From assembly GCF_946479605.1 (NCBI RefSeq), contig NZ_CAMLGT010000185.1:1-7655 (forward strand): a DNA stretch of 7,655 bases, in the 5' to 3' direction. Of the stretch, positions 1-5,871 are shown one piece after another; position 1 is the first letter of the stretch, and each line of letters starts with the position of its first letter. Made by a program: the position numbers and the translations under genes. This DNA comes from an uncultured Lacibacter sp. Lineage in GTDB: Bacteria; Bacteroidota; Bacteroidia; Chitinophagales; Chitinophagaceae. Below the pieces are notes generated by a model. That model did no database searches. It saw only the letters and a list, made by a program, of their open reading frames with translations, and was not told the DNA's origin.

Positions 1-377
1 GTGCCGGGCAATGCTTCCATTAACAACTCCCCCACTTGTTTTTTTGTTTGATAACTGCGACGCAGATAAGGCCATTTGAGTGCCAGTTTATTTTCGCCGC
101 CAATAAACAATCCTTTCAGCTGTTTCTTTTCAATTTCTGAAACGGAATGGATAGCAATGGGCGATACATCATTTACATACAACACAAACTGCTTCCACTT
201 TGGCTGATCGAGATACAACTCTTTTTTGATGTTGCTGATAGTGGCACTGTCGCCTGTTTGCCCCATCACCAAACGTGCAGGATCACCAAAACCCTGGAAC
301 ATCCAGAACACAACGGTAACCACGCCCATTAACACGAGCAATCCATAAAACTGTTTGCGGAGAAAGTAAATTGCCAC
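1..377 (-). CDS. ABC transporter permease, DppB/OppB type (N-terminal part, cut by window edge)
   Basis: This is the start of an inner-membrane permease subunit of the dipeptide/oligopeptide (DppB/OppB) family, which would form the translocation channel with a second permease, two ATPases and a binding protein. About 125 codons are visible. Residues 1-10 are a short basic lead (IYFLRKQ), residues 11-28 form a first membrane helix, and then comes the family signature GDPARLVMGQ, followed by LYLDQPKW, matching the LGLDKP-type motif after the first helix. The part around SPIAIHS and the following charged stretch (about 70-110) is a periplasmic region, and GELLMEALPG leads into the transmembrane domain. 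The start is GTG at 377; an in-frame TAA lies two codons upstream and no ATG occurs until codon 17, inside the helix, so GTG is the best choice. It lies 14 bases after the DoxX gene stop, suggesting co-transcription and possibly coupled translation. The substrate cannot be told from this fragment. Confidence 0.85.
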   Translation of the reverse strand, partial: MAIYFLRKQFYGLLVLMGVVTVVFWMFQGFGDPARLVMGQTGDSATISNIKKELYLDQPKWKQFVLYVNDVSPIAIHSVSEIEKKQLKGLFIGGENKLALKWPYLRRSYQTKKQVGELLMEALPG

Positions 378-391
378 CTCTTAAAGATCGG

Positions 392-1501
392 TTATTTCGC
401 TTCAGTAAAATCAGGAGCACTCCATTTGCCTTCCACTACTGGACCATTCATTTTATACATTGTGGGAATGGCTCTTGCAGCTGTTTTAATAGCTGTTACA
501 TCGCAACTCAATAATTGCACCTGGCTGAGAATAACATCGGAGGCCAAAAAATCTTTTGCTACATCCGGCATACTGGTAATAACAATCAGCTTTTGTTCTT
601 TTGCCAGTTTGCTTGCCTGCTTCACCCAGGCATCCGATGTTTTCAGTTTATTGAAATTTTGAATAAACAGTAAATAATAAGTACCCTTTTGTTCAAGTAT
701 CTCTAATGAAACATCGGCACCATCTGCCGTTTTCAGGTCAAAGTCTTTAATCTTTGGTTCATTGTTCTTTCCTTTCTGCACAAGCGTCTGTTTCCGTTCC
801 ACAAACTTCCATGTACTGTCAGGAAGATTTTTCATGGAGAAGGATTGCGGCTTACCATCTTTTTCATACACAAATTCATATTCGTATTTATCGGGAACAG
901 CATCGGCAGGCATGTTACGCAACACGGCAATATTGTTTCCTTTTTTAAACGGCAAACAATCAACTACAGGCAAATACTTTAACGTGTACCATTGCAGAAC
1001 AGAAGCCAGCACCAACGCATCAAAAACGAATACCGCATTCACAATTTCCCTTTTAAACAGAGGCTTGATGGCGTTACGGTATTTGAATATAAACCCTATC
1101 AGCACAAGCAGCAGCAGGTCTTTCAGGAACGACTGCTGCGGTGTAAGCGGCAAACAATCGCCAAAACAACCGCAGGATGCAAACTTAGCTGTGCCGTCAG
1201 GATTTTTTGCCAGCCATGCATAACCTGTAAGGAATGTAAAAAACAAAATGAGCAGAAGTAATAACCAGCTGAACAACTTCATTCGCCAGCCAACAATCAC
1301 CGCCACGCCAGCAATAATTTCAAATGCATTCATAAGAACAGACATGACCAATGTATAGTCATGAAAGCCCTGTATGCCCCAGGCTTCAAAAAACTCCTGC
1401 ATCTTATAACTTAATCCCAGTGGATCATTGGCTTTCACCAACCCGGAAAAAATAAAAAGTATACCAACTAACCAACGGGAAATTGTAAGCGATTTATTCA
1501 T
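392..1501 (-). CDS. DoxX/MauE-like membrane protein of the BT_3928 type with thioredoxin-like C-terminus
   Basis: The 369-residue protein starts with RWLVGILFIFSGLVKA, typical of DoxX/MauE proteins, and has about five hydrophobic segments (near residues 9-23, 54-71, 77-97, 127-141 and 155-172). A CGCFGDC motif (Cys110, 112 and 116) sits in the loop before the fourth segment. A soluble part follows with the features I recall from BT_3928-family proteins (KGNNI, EYEFVYEKDGK, a DSTWKFVE stretch, then IKDFDL). The last ~110 residues read like a thioredoxin fold (a YYLLFIQ strand, LIVITS, and ARAIPTMY with the usual cis-proline) but have no CxxC. The role is not established; electron or disulfide handling at the membrane is an inference from the MauE relationship. 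ATG at 1501 is chosen because the longer reading begins at a TTG and its 23 extra residues are encoded by a 7-base repeat array. It lies between the DUF1599 gene and the permease, same strand. Confidence 0.75.
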   Translation of the reverse strand: MNKSLTISRWLVGILFIFSGLVKANDPLGLSYKMQEFFEAWGIQGFHDYTLVMSVLMNAFEIIAGVAVIVGWRMKLFSWLLLLLILFFTFLTGYAWLAKNPDGTAKFASCGCFGDCLPLTPQQSFLKDLLLLVLIGFIFKYRNAIKPLFKREIVNAVFVFDALVLASVLQWYTLKYLPVVDCLPFKKGNNIAVLRNMPADAVPDKYEYEFVYEKDGKPQSFSMKNLPDSTWKFVERKQTLVQKGKNNEPKIKDFDLKTADGADVSLEILEQKGTYYLLFIQNFNKLKTSDAWVKQASKLAKEQKLIVITSMPDVAKDFLASDVILSQVQLLSCDVTAIKTAARAIPTMYKMNGPVVEGKWSAPDFTEAK

Positions 1502-1502
1502 G

Positions 1503-1586
1503 TTGTGAATTGTAAAAAGTGAACAGGCAATTGTTAATAAGCAATACGCAACTGACAAAGATATCTGCAATCGTCAATCTGAAATC
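1503..1586 (-). repeat. Degenerate 7-base tandem array, about 12 units
   Basis: Read on the minus strand from 1586 to 1503, the sequence divides without gaps into twelve 7-base units. The first units resemble GATTGCA (GATTTCA, GATTGAC, GATTGCA) and the later ones begin with TT (TTGCGTA, TTGCTTA, TTAACAA, TTTACAA, TTCACAA). The array ends one base before the DoxX start codon, so it occupies the whole leader. Some single units fit the consensus poorly (GATATCT, TTGTCAG), so the period is clear but the unit is degenerate. Confidence 0.65.
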
Positions 1587-1633
1587 CAAAATAAAGCTAT
1601 TGCCTCACCGTCAGACGAATACATCAGAGGGGC

Positions 1634-1661
1634 GTACTTTAAACTTGGCACCTCGTACTTC
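1634..1661 (-). repeat. Short 7-base tandem array, four units (AAGTAC type)
   Basis: Four abutting 7-base units on the minus strand: GAAGTAC, GAGGTGC, CAAGTTT, AAAGTAC. All share G at position 4 and T at position 5. The block begins two bases after the DUF1599 stop codon (TAG, directly followed by TGA). It is separated from the larger array by 47 bases (1587-1633) in which I recognise nothing. Together the two arrays fill about 112 of the 161 bases between the DUF1599 and DoxX genes. Confidence 0.6.
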
Positions 1662-1662
1662 A

Positions 1663-2211
1663 CTACCCTTTGTGCGTTCCCTCTTCAATCAATATCAAAC
1701 CAAAAATTGCGTAATTGATCATATCATAATAATTGGCATCAATCCCTTCACTCACTAATGTCTTTCCATCGTTCTGCAATATCTGGCGGATGCGTTGCAG
1801 TTTTGCAAGCATCAGGTCAACAAAACTTTCCTGGCTCATTTCACGCCATGCTTCACCATAATCATGATTTTTATCAAGCATCAGCTCCCTTGCCTTGTTG
1901 ATCTTTCCGGTGTACAGCTCCATCACTTTTTCCACTGATAATTCTTCGCCTTCGCTTGGCGGCAGTTCAAGCTGTATCAAGCCCATTACAGCATAATTCA
2001 AAATACCCTTGAATTCCGATGCAATGGTATCGCCTATTTTCTGTTCTTTCTTTTCCTGGATGGTACGGATTCGTTTTGCTTTGATATAGATCTGGTCAAC
2101 AATAGAAATGGTACGGTACACACGCCACGATGTGCCATAGTCTGTTGTCTTCTTCTTAAACACATCCATACATTCCTGCACAGCCTTGTTATATTGAGCA
2201 ATTGTATTCAT
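1663..2211 (-). CDS. DUF1599 domain protein with two tandem copies of the domain
   Basis: This 182-residue, soluble, largely helical protein has no signal peptide. Its two halves carry the same pattern: DYGxxWR at 24-30 and again at 117-123, K44...RIR 47-49 and K137...RIR 140-142, then NYA..GLI at 72-79 and 166-173. The offset is 93-94 residues, so the protein is a tandem duplication. I recognise it as DUF1599, a family common in Bacteroidota and also known in phages, where a link to nucleotide metabolism has been proposed; no reaction is established here. A helical bundle like the MazG-type pyrophosphatases is possible, but I cannot show it. ATG at 2211 has no good upstream alternative. It is the first gene of the minus-strand cluster and is divergent from folP, so a role near folate or nucleotide supply is a neighbourhood inference only. 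Confidence 0.8.
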   Translation of the reverse strand: MNTIAQYNKAVQECMDVFKKKTTDYGTSWRVYRTISIVDQIYIKAKRIRTIQEKKEQKIGDTIASEFKGILNYAVMGLIQLELPPSEGEELSVEKVMELYTGKINKARELMLDKNHDYGEAWREMSQESFVDLMLAKLQRIRQILQNDGKTLVSEGIDANYYDMINYAIFGLILIEEGTHKG

Positions 2212-2259
2212 GAAAGGTTGAAAATTGTTTCGTTAATTCGTTGACTGATCTAAAGTTCC

Positions 2260-2289
2260 CAAAAATAAGATGTACACGCTCAACTGCAA
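2260..2289 (-). promoter_or_regulatory. Candidate Bacteroidota-type promoter for the DUF1599 cluster
   Basis: On the minus strand TATTTTTG (2267-2260) matches the TAnnTTTG -7 element exactly. A TTG (2289-2287) lies 19 bases upstream, within the usual 17-23 spacing for the -33 element. Transcription would start near 2255, giving a leader of about 45 bases before ATG 2211. The -33 part lies inside the first codons of folP, so the divergent genes overlap in control. No comparable plus-strand element for folP was found in the spacer. Confidence 0.45.
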
Positions 2290-3097
2290 AGGAAGATTAT
2301 TGCTGCTGGACAAACCGGTTGTAATGGGTATTTTAAACATTACACCCGATTCGTTTTACAGCGGCAGCCGTGTTAACGAAACCGAAGTAACAGAACGTGC
2401 CGGACAAATGATTGCCGATGGTGCTGCCATCCTTGATATTGGCGGACAAAGTACACGCCCCGGAAGTACAAGACTTACTGCAGATGAAGAACTGGAACGT
2501 GTTTTACCGGTTATTACAACAATTCGGCAGGCTTTCCCTTCTGTTTATCTTTCAATTGATACATACCATGCAAAAGTGGCGAAAGAAACGGTGGCAGCAG
2601 GTATTGATATCGTAAACGACATCAGCGCTGGCGATATGGATGCTGCCATGCTTTCAACCGTGGCAGCACTACAGGTTCCGTTTATTGCCATGCACATGCA
2701 GGGCAATCCTGATACAATGCAGCAAAACCCCACTTACAATAATATTACAAGAGAGGTTGTTGATTATTTTATTCAGAAAACAAACGCCTGCAAAATTGCA
2801 GGCATTACAGACATCATCATTGATCCGGGATTTGGCTTTGGCAAAACCATTGCACATAATTTTCAACTGCTGAAAACAATGGAAGCATTGCAGGTGCTTC
2901 ATTTACCAGTGCTTGCAGGACTAAGCAGAAAATCCACCATCTGGAAAACATTAAACATTACTGCTGATGAAGCACTGAACGGAACAACTGTATTAAATAC
3001 CATTGCCCTTACCAAAGGAACCACTATTTTACGTGTACACGATGTAAAAGAAGCAACTGAAACAATTACGTTATTTACTGCACTTCAAAACGCATAA
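2270..3097 (+). CDS. folP: Dihydropteroate synthase
   Basis: This cytoplasmic enzyme of folate synthesis joins 6-hydroxymethyl-dihydropterin pyrophosphate with p-aminobenzoate to give dihydropteroate, and is the target of sulfonamides. At 275 residues it is full length for the family. All signature segments of the TIM barrel are present in order: MGILNITPDSF (19-29, Asn23), DIGGQSTRPG (56-65), SIDT (95-98, Asp97), NDIS (116-119), MHMQGNP (141-147), DPGFGFGK (185-192, Asp185), LSRKS (218-222, Lys221) and LRVHDV (254-259, Arg255 and His257). No key residue is missing. GGQ replaces the GGE seen in proteobacterial enzymes, which I believe is usual in this phylum. ATG 2270 is preceded by an A-rich leader (CCCAAAAATAAG), typical of Bacteroidota. 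It is divergent from the DUF1599 gene, convergent with the FKBP gene, and appears to be transcribed alone. Confidence 0.97.
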   Translation: MYTLNCKGRLLLLDKPVVMGILNITPDSFYSGSRVNETEVTERAGQMIADGAAILDIGGQSTRPGSTRLTADEELERVLPVITTIRQAFPSVYLSIDTYHAKVAKETVAAGIDIVNDISAGDMDAAMLSTVAALQVPFIAMHMQGNPDTMQQNPTYNNITREVVDYFIQKTNACKIAGITDIIIDPGFGFGKTIAHNFQLLKTMEALQVLHLPVLAGLSRKSTIWKTLNITADEALNGTTVLNTIALTKGTTILRVHDVKEATETITLFTALQNA

Positions 3098-3116
3098 TCA
3101 TTCTTTGCTTATATGA

Positions 3117-3147
3117 AAATAGCCGCAACTGTTGGTTGCGGCTATTT
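3117..3147. terminator. Bidirectional terminator hairpin between folP and the FKBP gene
   Basis: A perfect 13-bp inverted repeat (3117-3129 and 3135-3147) with a 5-base loop (TGTTG); the core is AGCCGCAAC paired with GTTGCGGCT. It lies between the stop codons of two convergent genes. The outer A/T pairs give an AAAA upstream and a TATTTCT tail on the plus strand, and TATTTTC on the minus strand, so it can serve both genes. The U-runs are short, hence the termination strength is uncertain. Confidence 0.85.
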
Positions 3148-3168
3148 CTATTATGCTGTGTGTTTAGC

Positions 3169-4137
3169 TTATTGCTTGCTGTTTTGAGCCGGAGGTGCTG
3201 TTGGCGGAGCCGCTGGTTTAGGAGTTGTTACATCTAACAACTCAATTTCAAACACGAGGCTTTCGTTCGGCTTAATACGGGGAGGACTTCCCTGTGCGCC
3301 ATAAGCAAGTGCAGATGGAATGAATGCTTTCAACTTACCACCTTTACCAATTTGCTTCACAGCATCTTCAAAGCCAGGGATACTTCCTTGTTGACCAATA
3401 ACGAATACATAAGGATCAAGATGACCGAATGAAGAATCAACGTTTGAATCAAACTTAGTACCATCAAAGCTCATACCTGTGTACTTAACAGATACCTGTT
3501 GACCATCAGCTGGTTTTTCTGCTGCACCTGGGTTAGAAATGAATACATATACACCTTTTGCTGTTTTAGTAGCAGTGATGTTGTTTTTTGAAAGGTGTTC
3601 AGCAATCACTTTATCGTCCTTCTTAATTTGATCCAGTGAACGGATAGAATCTCTTGTTCTTGCTTTTTGCATGATAGCCATACCAGCTTTCTCAGCTTCT
3701 TCCTGTGTGTTCAACACTTCAAGTACTTTGAAATGGCTTACAATGAAACCACCTTTCTTAATGAACGGAGGTAACATGCCCTGGCTTGTTTTCATGATGC
3801 TGTCAGTTGACTGGCGAATGATCACGCTGTCGCCTGCAGACATCTGTGCAAAAATTGCATAATAGTCGGCTGGTAATGATACGGAATCAAAAGGAACGAT
3901 CTGGCTGTTACCAGTCATTGCAGGATCTGAAAGCAAGGTATCCTTGTCAGTACCTTTATAGCTTGTTTCACCAAATTGTAATTCGAAGAATTTACCGGAA
4001 GATACCTTCTTGCCCTTACTGCCGGATACGATCTTGTACAGCAAGCCGCCTTTCGTTTTCTTAAAAGAGCCGCCTCCGCAACTTGCCAGCACCACTACGG
4101 CCAGCATGGCTACAAAAATTGATTGAATTGTCTTCAT
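3169..4137 (-). CDS. FKBP-type peptidyl-prolyl isomerase lipoprotein with a degenerate second FKBP domain
   Basis: The 322-residue protein is predicted to catalyse prolyl cis-trans isomerisation or act as a chaperone in the envelope. The N-terminus is a lipoprotein signal (basic start, hydrophobic core, LASC with Cys20). The residues after the Cys (GGGSFKKTK) lack the acidic run linked to surface export in this phylum, so a periplasmic-facing location is more likely. Residues 212-303 are a good FKBP domain: VSVKYTG, FDGTKFDSN, SIPGFEDAV (Phe where many FKBPs have Trp), FIPSALAYG, PPRIKPNESLVFEIELLDV. Residues 31-142 look like a worn copy, ending PPFIKKGGFIVSHFKVLEV. A charged helical linker (about 143-185) joins them, and a Pro/Ala-rich tail ends the protein. 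It starts 9 bases after the nrnA stop, so the pair is probably one operon; the leader AAAAACAAACA is A-rich. Confidence 0.93.
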   Translation of the reverse strand: MKTIQSIFVAMLAVVVLASCGGGSFKKTKGGLLYKIVSGSKGKKVSSGKFFELQFGETSYKGTDKDTLLSDPAMTGNSQIVPFDSVSLPADYYAIFAQMSAGDSVIIRQSTDSIMKTSQGMLPPFIKKGGFIVSHFKVLEVLNTQEEAEKAGMAIMQKARTRDSIRSLDQIKKDDKVIAEHLSKNNITATKTAKGVYVFISNPGAAEKPADGQQVSVKYTGMSFDGTKFDSNVDSSFGHLDPYVFVIGQQGSIPGFEDAVKQIGKGGKLKAFIPSALAYGAQGSPPRIKPNESLVFEIELLDVTTPKPAAPPTAPPAQNSKQ

Positions 4138-4146
4138 TGTTTGTTT

Positions 4147-5160
4147 TTAAAACGTTTCTAACTGCGATTGATATTGTTGAATTACTTGTTTAAACTTCTT
4201 TATGGTATCGTCAAGACTATCGTCCGTTTCGCCACCGGCTGCATTAAAATGTCCTCCACCGTTAAAATGGGTGCGGGCAAAAGTATTACAATCAAAGTCA
4301 CCTTTGCTGCGGAAGCTCCATTTTCTTTTCTCATCCCTGTCTATCACAATACAGGCCAGTTTTATGCCCTGGATGCCCAACGGATAGTTTACAAGCCCTT
4401 CCGTATCGCCGGTTTTGATCTGGTACCGGAGCAAGTCGTGTTTGGTCACCCAAATCAACGCTGTATTTAGCTGGTAATCAACTTCCATGCGGTTGCTGAG
4501 CACGTGCCCTATAAAACGGAACCTGTTTTCCAGGAAATTATCATAAATATTTTCGTGGATGGTTGTATGTTCAAGTCCACGACGTTTGAAATCGGCGACC
4601 ATTTCAAATACGGTTGCAGATGCCGAAGCAAAACGGAAACTACCCGTATCGCCAATAACACCGGCATAAAGACACTTCATCATGTCAAGGTTTAGCTTAT
4701 CGGCATGACCACTGTTGACAATAAAATCATACACCATTTCACAGGTGGAGCTTTTGGTCACATCACTCACGCCATATGCAAACACTTCTGTTTGTGGTTC
4801 CTGGTGATGATCAATGAGCACCCGCTTAGCCGTAGCCTTTTCCACCACAGCTCCCATTTTTTTAATACGGTTCAACGCATTGAAATCGAGACAGAATATC
4901 CATTCTGCTTCATTAATAATTGTGTTACTCTTATCAATGGTTATTTCGTAATTCAGCACTTTTTCACAACCGGGCATCCAGTCAAGAAAAGCAGCCCAGT
5001 TTGTTGGGGAGATTACCTGAACTGTGTGCCCTAACTGTACCAGCAAATGATACAGCCCAAGCGATGAACCCATCGCATCGGGATCGGGTTTCTGATGTGT
5101 GGTGACAACAACCTTTGCAGGAGTGTTCAGTAAGGGGTATAATTCGTTTATTGCTTGCAT
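4147..5160 (-). CDS. nrnA: DHH-family bifunctional oligoribonuclease / pAp phosphatase (NrnA-like)
   Basis: This cytoplasmic metal-dependent phosphoesterase belongs to the DHH/DHHA1 family; NrnA relatives degrade 2-5 nt nanoRNAs and dephosphorylate 3'-phosphoadenosine-5'-phosphate. At 337 residues it is of usual length. The metal-binding motifs are complete: HQKPDPDAMGSS (His22, Asp26, Asp28), LDFN (Asp92), IDHH (117-119) and GDTGSFRF (Asp171). The DHHA1 part has the substrate-binding GGGHFNAAGG (301-310). ATG 5160 is chosen because it puts the first motif 21 residues in, as in known NrnA proteins. A longer reading from 5382 would add 74 unrelated residues, be translated through a repeat-rich spacer and overlap ndk on the other strand. 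It is the first gene of a two-gene unit with the FKBP lipoprotein. Whether it acts on nanoRNA, pAp or cyclic-dinucleotide products here cannot be read from the sequence. Confidence 0.92.
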   Translation of the reverse strand: MQAINELYPLLNTPAKVVVTTHQKPDPDAMGSSLGLYHLLVQLGHTVQVISPTNWAAFLDWMPGCEKVLNYEITIDKSNTIINEAEWIFCLDFNALNRIKKMGAVVEKATAKRVLIDHHQEPQTEVFAYGVSDVTKSSTCEMVYDFIVNSGHADKLNLDMMKCLYAGVIGDTGSFRFASASATVFEMVADFKRRGLEHTTIHENIYDNFLENRFRFIGHVLSNRMEVDYQLNTALIWVTKHDLLRYQIKTGDTEGLVNYPLGIQGIKLACIVIDRDEKRKWSFRSKGDFDCNTFARTHFNGGGHFNAAGGETDDSLDDTIKKFKQVIQQYQSQLETF

Positions 5161-5172
5161 AACAGGCGGTTG

Positions 5173-5180
5173 CAAATGTA
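5173..5180 (-). promoter_or_regulatory. Candidate -7 promoter element for nrnA
   Basis: TACATTTG on the minus strand (5180-5173) is an exact TAnnTTTG match. No TTG is present 17-23 bases upstream; only TTT/TTC is found there. The transcription start would lie about 8 bases before ATG 5160, a very short leader. This supports 5160 as the real start and argues against the longer reading. Confidence 0.4.
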
Positions 5181-5182
5181 GG

Positions 5183-5284
5183 GGAATTGGGGCAGTTGAA
5201 AACGGGGGAATTGGTAAATGGAATGCAGGAATTGGTTCGGAAAGTTCCCAGCGGCCTTCGTTCCAATTACAAATTCCCAATTCC
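5183..5284. repeat. GGAATTGG repeats in the nrnA/ndk spacer
   Basis: GGAATTGG occurs exactly at 5183-5190, 5207-5214 and 5228-5235, and its reverse complement CCAATTCC at 5277-5284, with a partial CCAATT at 5263-5268. The second and third copies are 21 bases apart (3 x 7), and on the minus strand 5284-5264 reads as three 7-base units (GGAATTG, GGAATTT, GTAATTG). The inverted copies could form alternative hairpins. The block lies between the two divergent promoters and would be outside both transcripts. Confidence 0.6.
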
Positions 5285-5301
5285 ACTTCATCCTTCCTCC
5301 C

Positions 5302-5309
5302 TATCTTTG
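5302..5309 (+). promoter_or_regulatory. Candidate -7 promoter element for ndk
   Basis: TATCTTTG, followed by CGGCGC, matches TAnnTTTG exactly. The -33 position holds TTC (5281-5283) at an 18-base spacing instead of TTG. Transcription would start near 5315, leaving a leader of about 14 A-rich bases (GCAAAAAACAAAATC) before ATG 5329. Confidence 0.55.
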
Positions 5310-5328
5310 CGGCGCAAAAAACAAAATC

Positions 5329-5745
5329 ATGAGCAATCGTACGTTTACAATGATCAAGCCCGATGCAATGAAGAATGGTCATGCCGGTGCTATCTTAGAC
5401 AAAATTATTAAAGCAGGTTTCCGCATCGTAGCCCTCAAACAAACAAAACTCACTGTTGAAACAGCAGGCGAGTTTTATGCTATACACAAAGAACGCCCCT
5501 TCTTTGGCGAGCTGGTTGAGTTTATGAGCAGTGGTGTCATTATCGCAGCTATCCTTGAAAAAGACAATGCTGTGTCCGATTTCCGCACACTTATCGGCGC
5601 AACCAATCCAGCGAATGCTGATGAAGGAACCATCCGTAAATTATATGCAACATCAGTTGGTGAAAATGCAGTACACGGAAGCGACAGTGATGACAACGCA
5701 AAAATTGAAGGAAGCTTTTTCTTCAGCGGTTTAGAGCAATATTAA
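5329..5745 (+). CDS. ndk: Nucleoside diphosphate kinase
   Basis: This cytoplasmic enzyme transfers the gamma phosphate of ATP to other (d)NDPs through a phosphohistidine, balancing NTP and dNTP pools. At 138 residues it matches the usual ~140. Visible motifs are the start [33 protein letters not shown] (56-69), the [19 protein letters not shown] stretch (88-106) and the active-site NAVHGSDS (113-120) with catalytic His116. [16 protein letters not shown] differs from the proteobacterial [13 protein letters not shown] but fits what I know of Bacteroidota enzymes. ATG 5329 is chosen since the family starts two to four residues before TFTMIKPD; a longer frame from 5218 would run through the repeat spacer and promoter. 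It is divergent from nrnA and followed at once by a terminator, so it is probably a single-gene transcript. Confidence 0.97.
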   Translation: MSNRTFTMIKPDAMKNGHAGAILDKIIKAGFRIVALKQTKLTVETAGEFYAIHKERPFFGELVEFMSSGVIIAAILEKDNAVSDFRTLIGATNPANADEGTIRKLYATSVGENAVHGSDSDDNAKIEGSFFFSGLEQY

Positions 5746-5765
5746 TCGCTTCTTTTTTCGATAAG

Positions 5766-5806
5766 AGTTCCCCCTTATTCTGTTGAAATATGGGGGAACT
5801 TTTTTT
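5766..5806 (+). terminator. Rho-independent terminator of ndk
   Basis: A 9-bp perfect stem AGTTCCCCC (5766-5774) with GGGGGAACT (5792-5800), a 17-base A/T-rich loop, then a run of seven T (5800-5806). It starts 21 bases after the ndk stop and faces the right direction. The following 65 bases up to the DUF3857 gene would hold its promoter; the nearest match, TAACATTG at 5840-5847, has one mismatch and no well-spaced -33 element. Confidence 0.9.
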
Positions 5807-5871
5807 ATATATAATCCCCTGCAATTGCGTTTCTATAGTTAACATTGTGTACCTAAAAAACTCACATCAAC

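Noticed and set aside
762..1223. A 153-residue plus-strand open frame inside the DoxX gene
   Set aside because: It is antisense to a well-supported gene, and its translation has no recognisable domain or sensible composition.
1502..1570. A 23-residue, signal-like hydrophobic extension of the DoxX protein
   Set aside because: It begins with TTG, and its codons are the heptamer array; the frame is open by chance. The family N-terminus fits ATG 1501.
1590..1625. A possible terminator hairpin (CCTC with GAGG) between the DUF1599 and DoxX genes
   Set aside because: The stem is only four pairs with a long loop and no T-run, so it does not support transcription stopping here.
5218..5328. A 37-residue extension of ndk
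   Set aside because: It is encoded by the repeat spacer and includes the promoter element; Ndk proteins begin just before the TFTMIKPD segment.
5161..5382. An N-terminal extension of nrnA of 74 residues starting at ATG 5382
   Set aside because: It overlaps the ndk start on the other strand, runs through the GGAATTGG repeats and the predicted promoters, and NrnA proteins do not have such an extension. ATG 5160 gives the normal length.
5840..5847. TAACATTG as the promoter of the DUF3857 gene
   Set aside because: One mismatch to TAnnTTTG, and the nearest TTG is only 12 bases upstream, so it is too weak to list as a feature.
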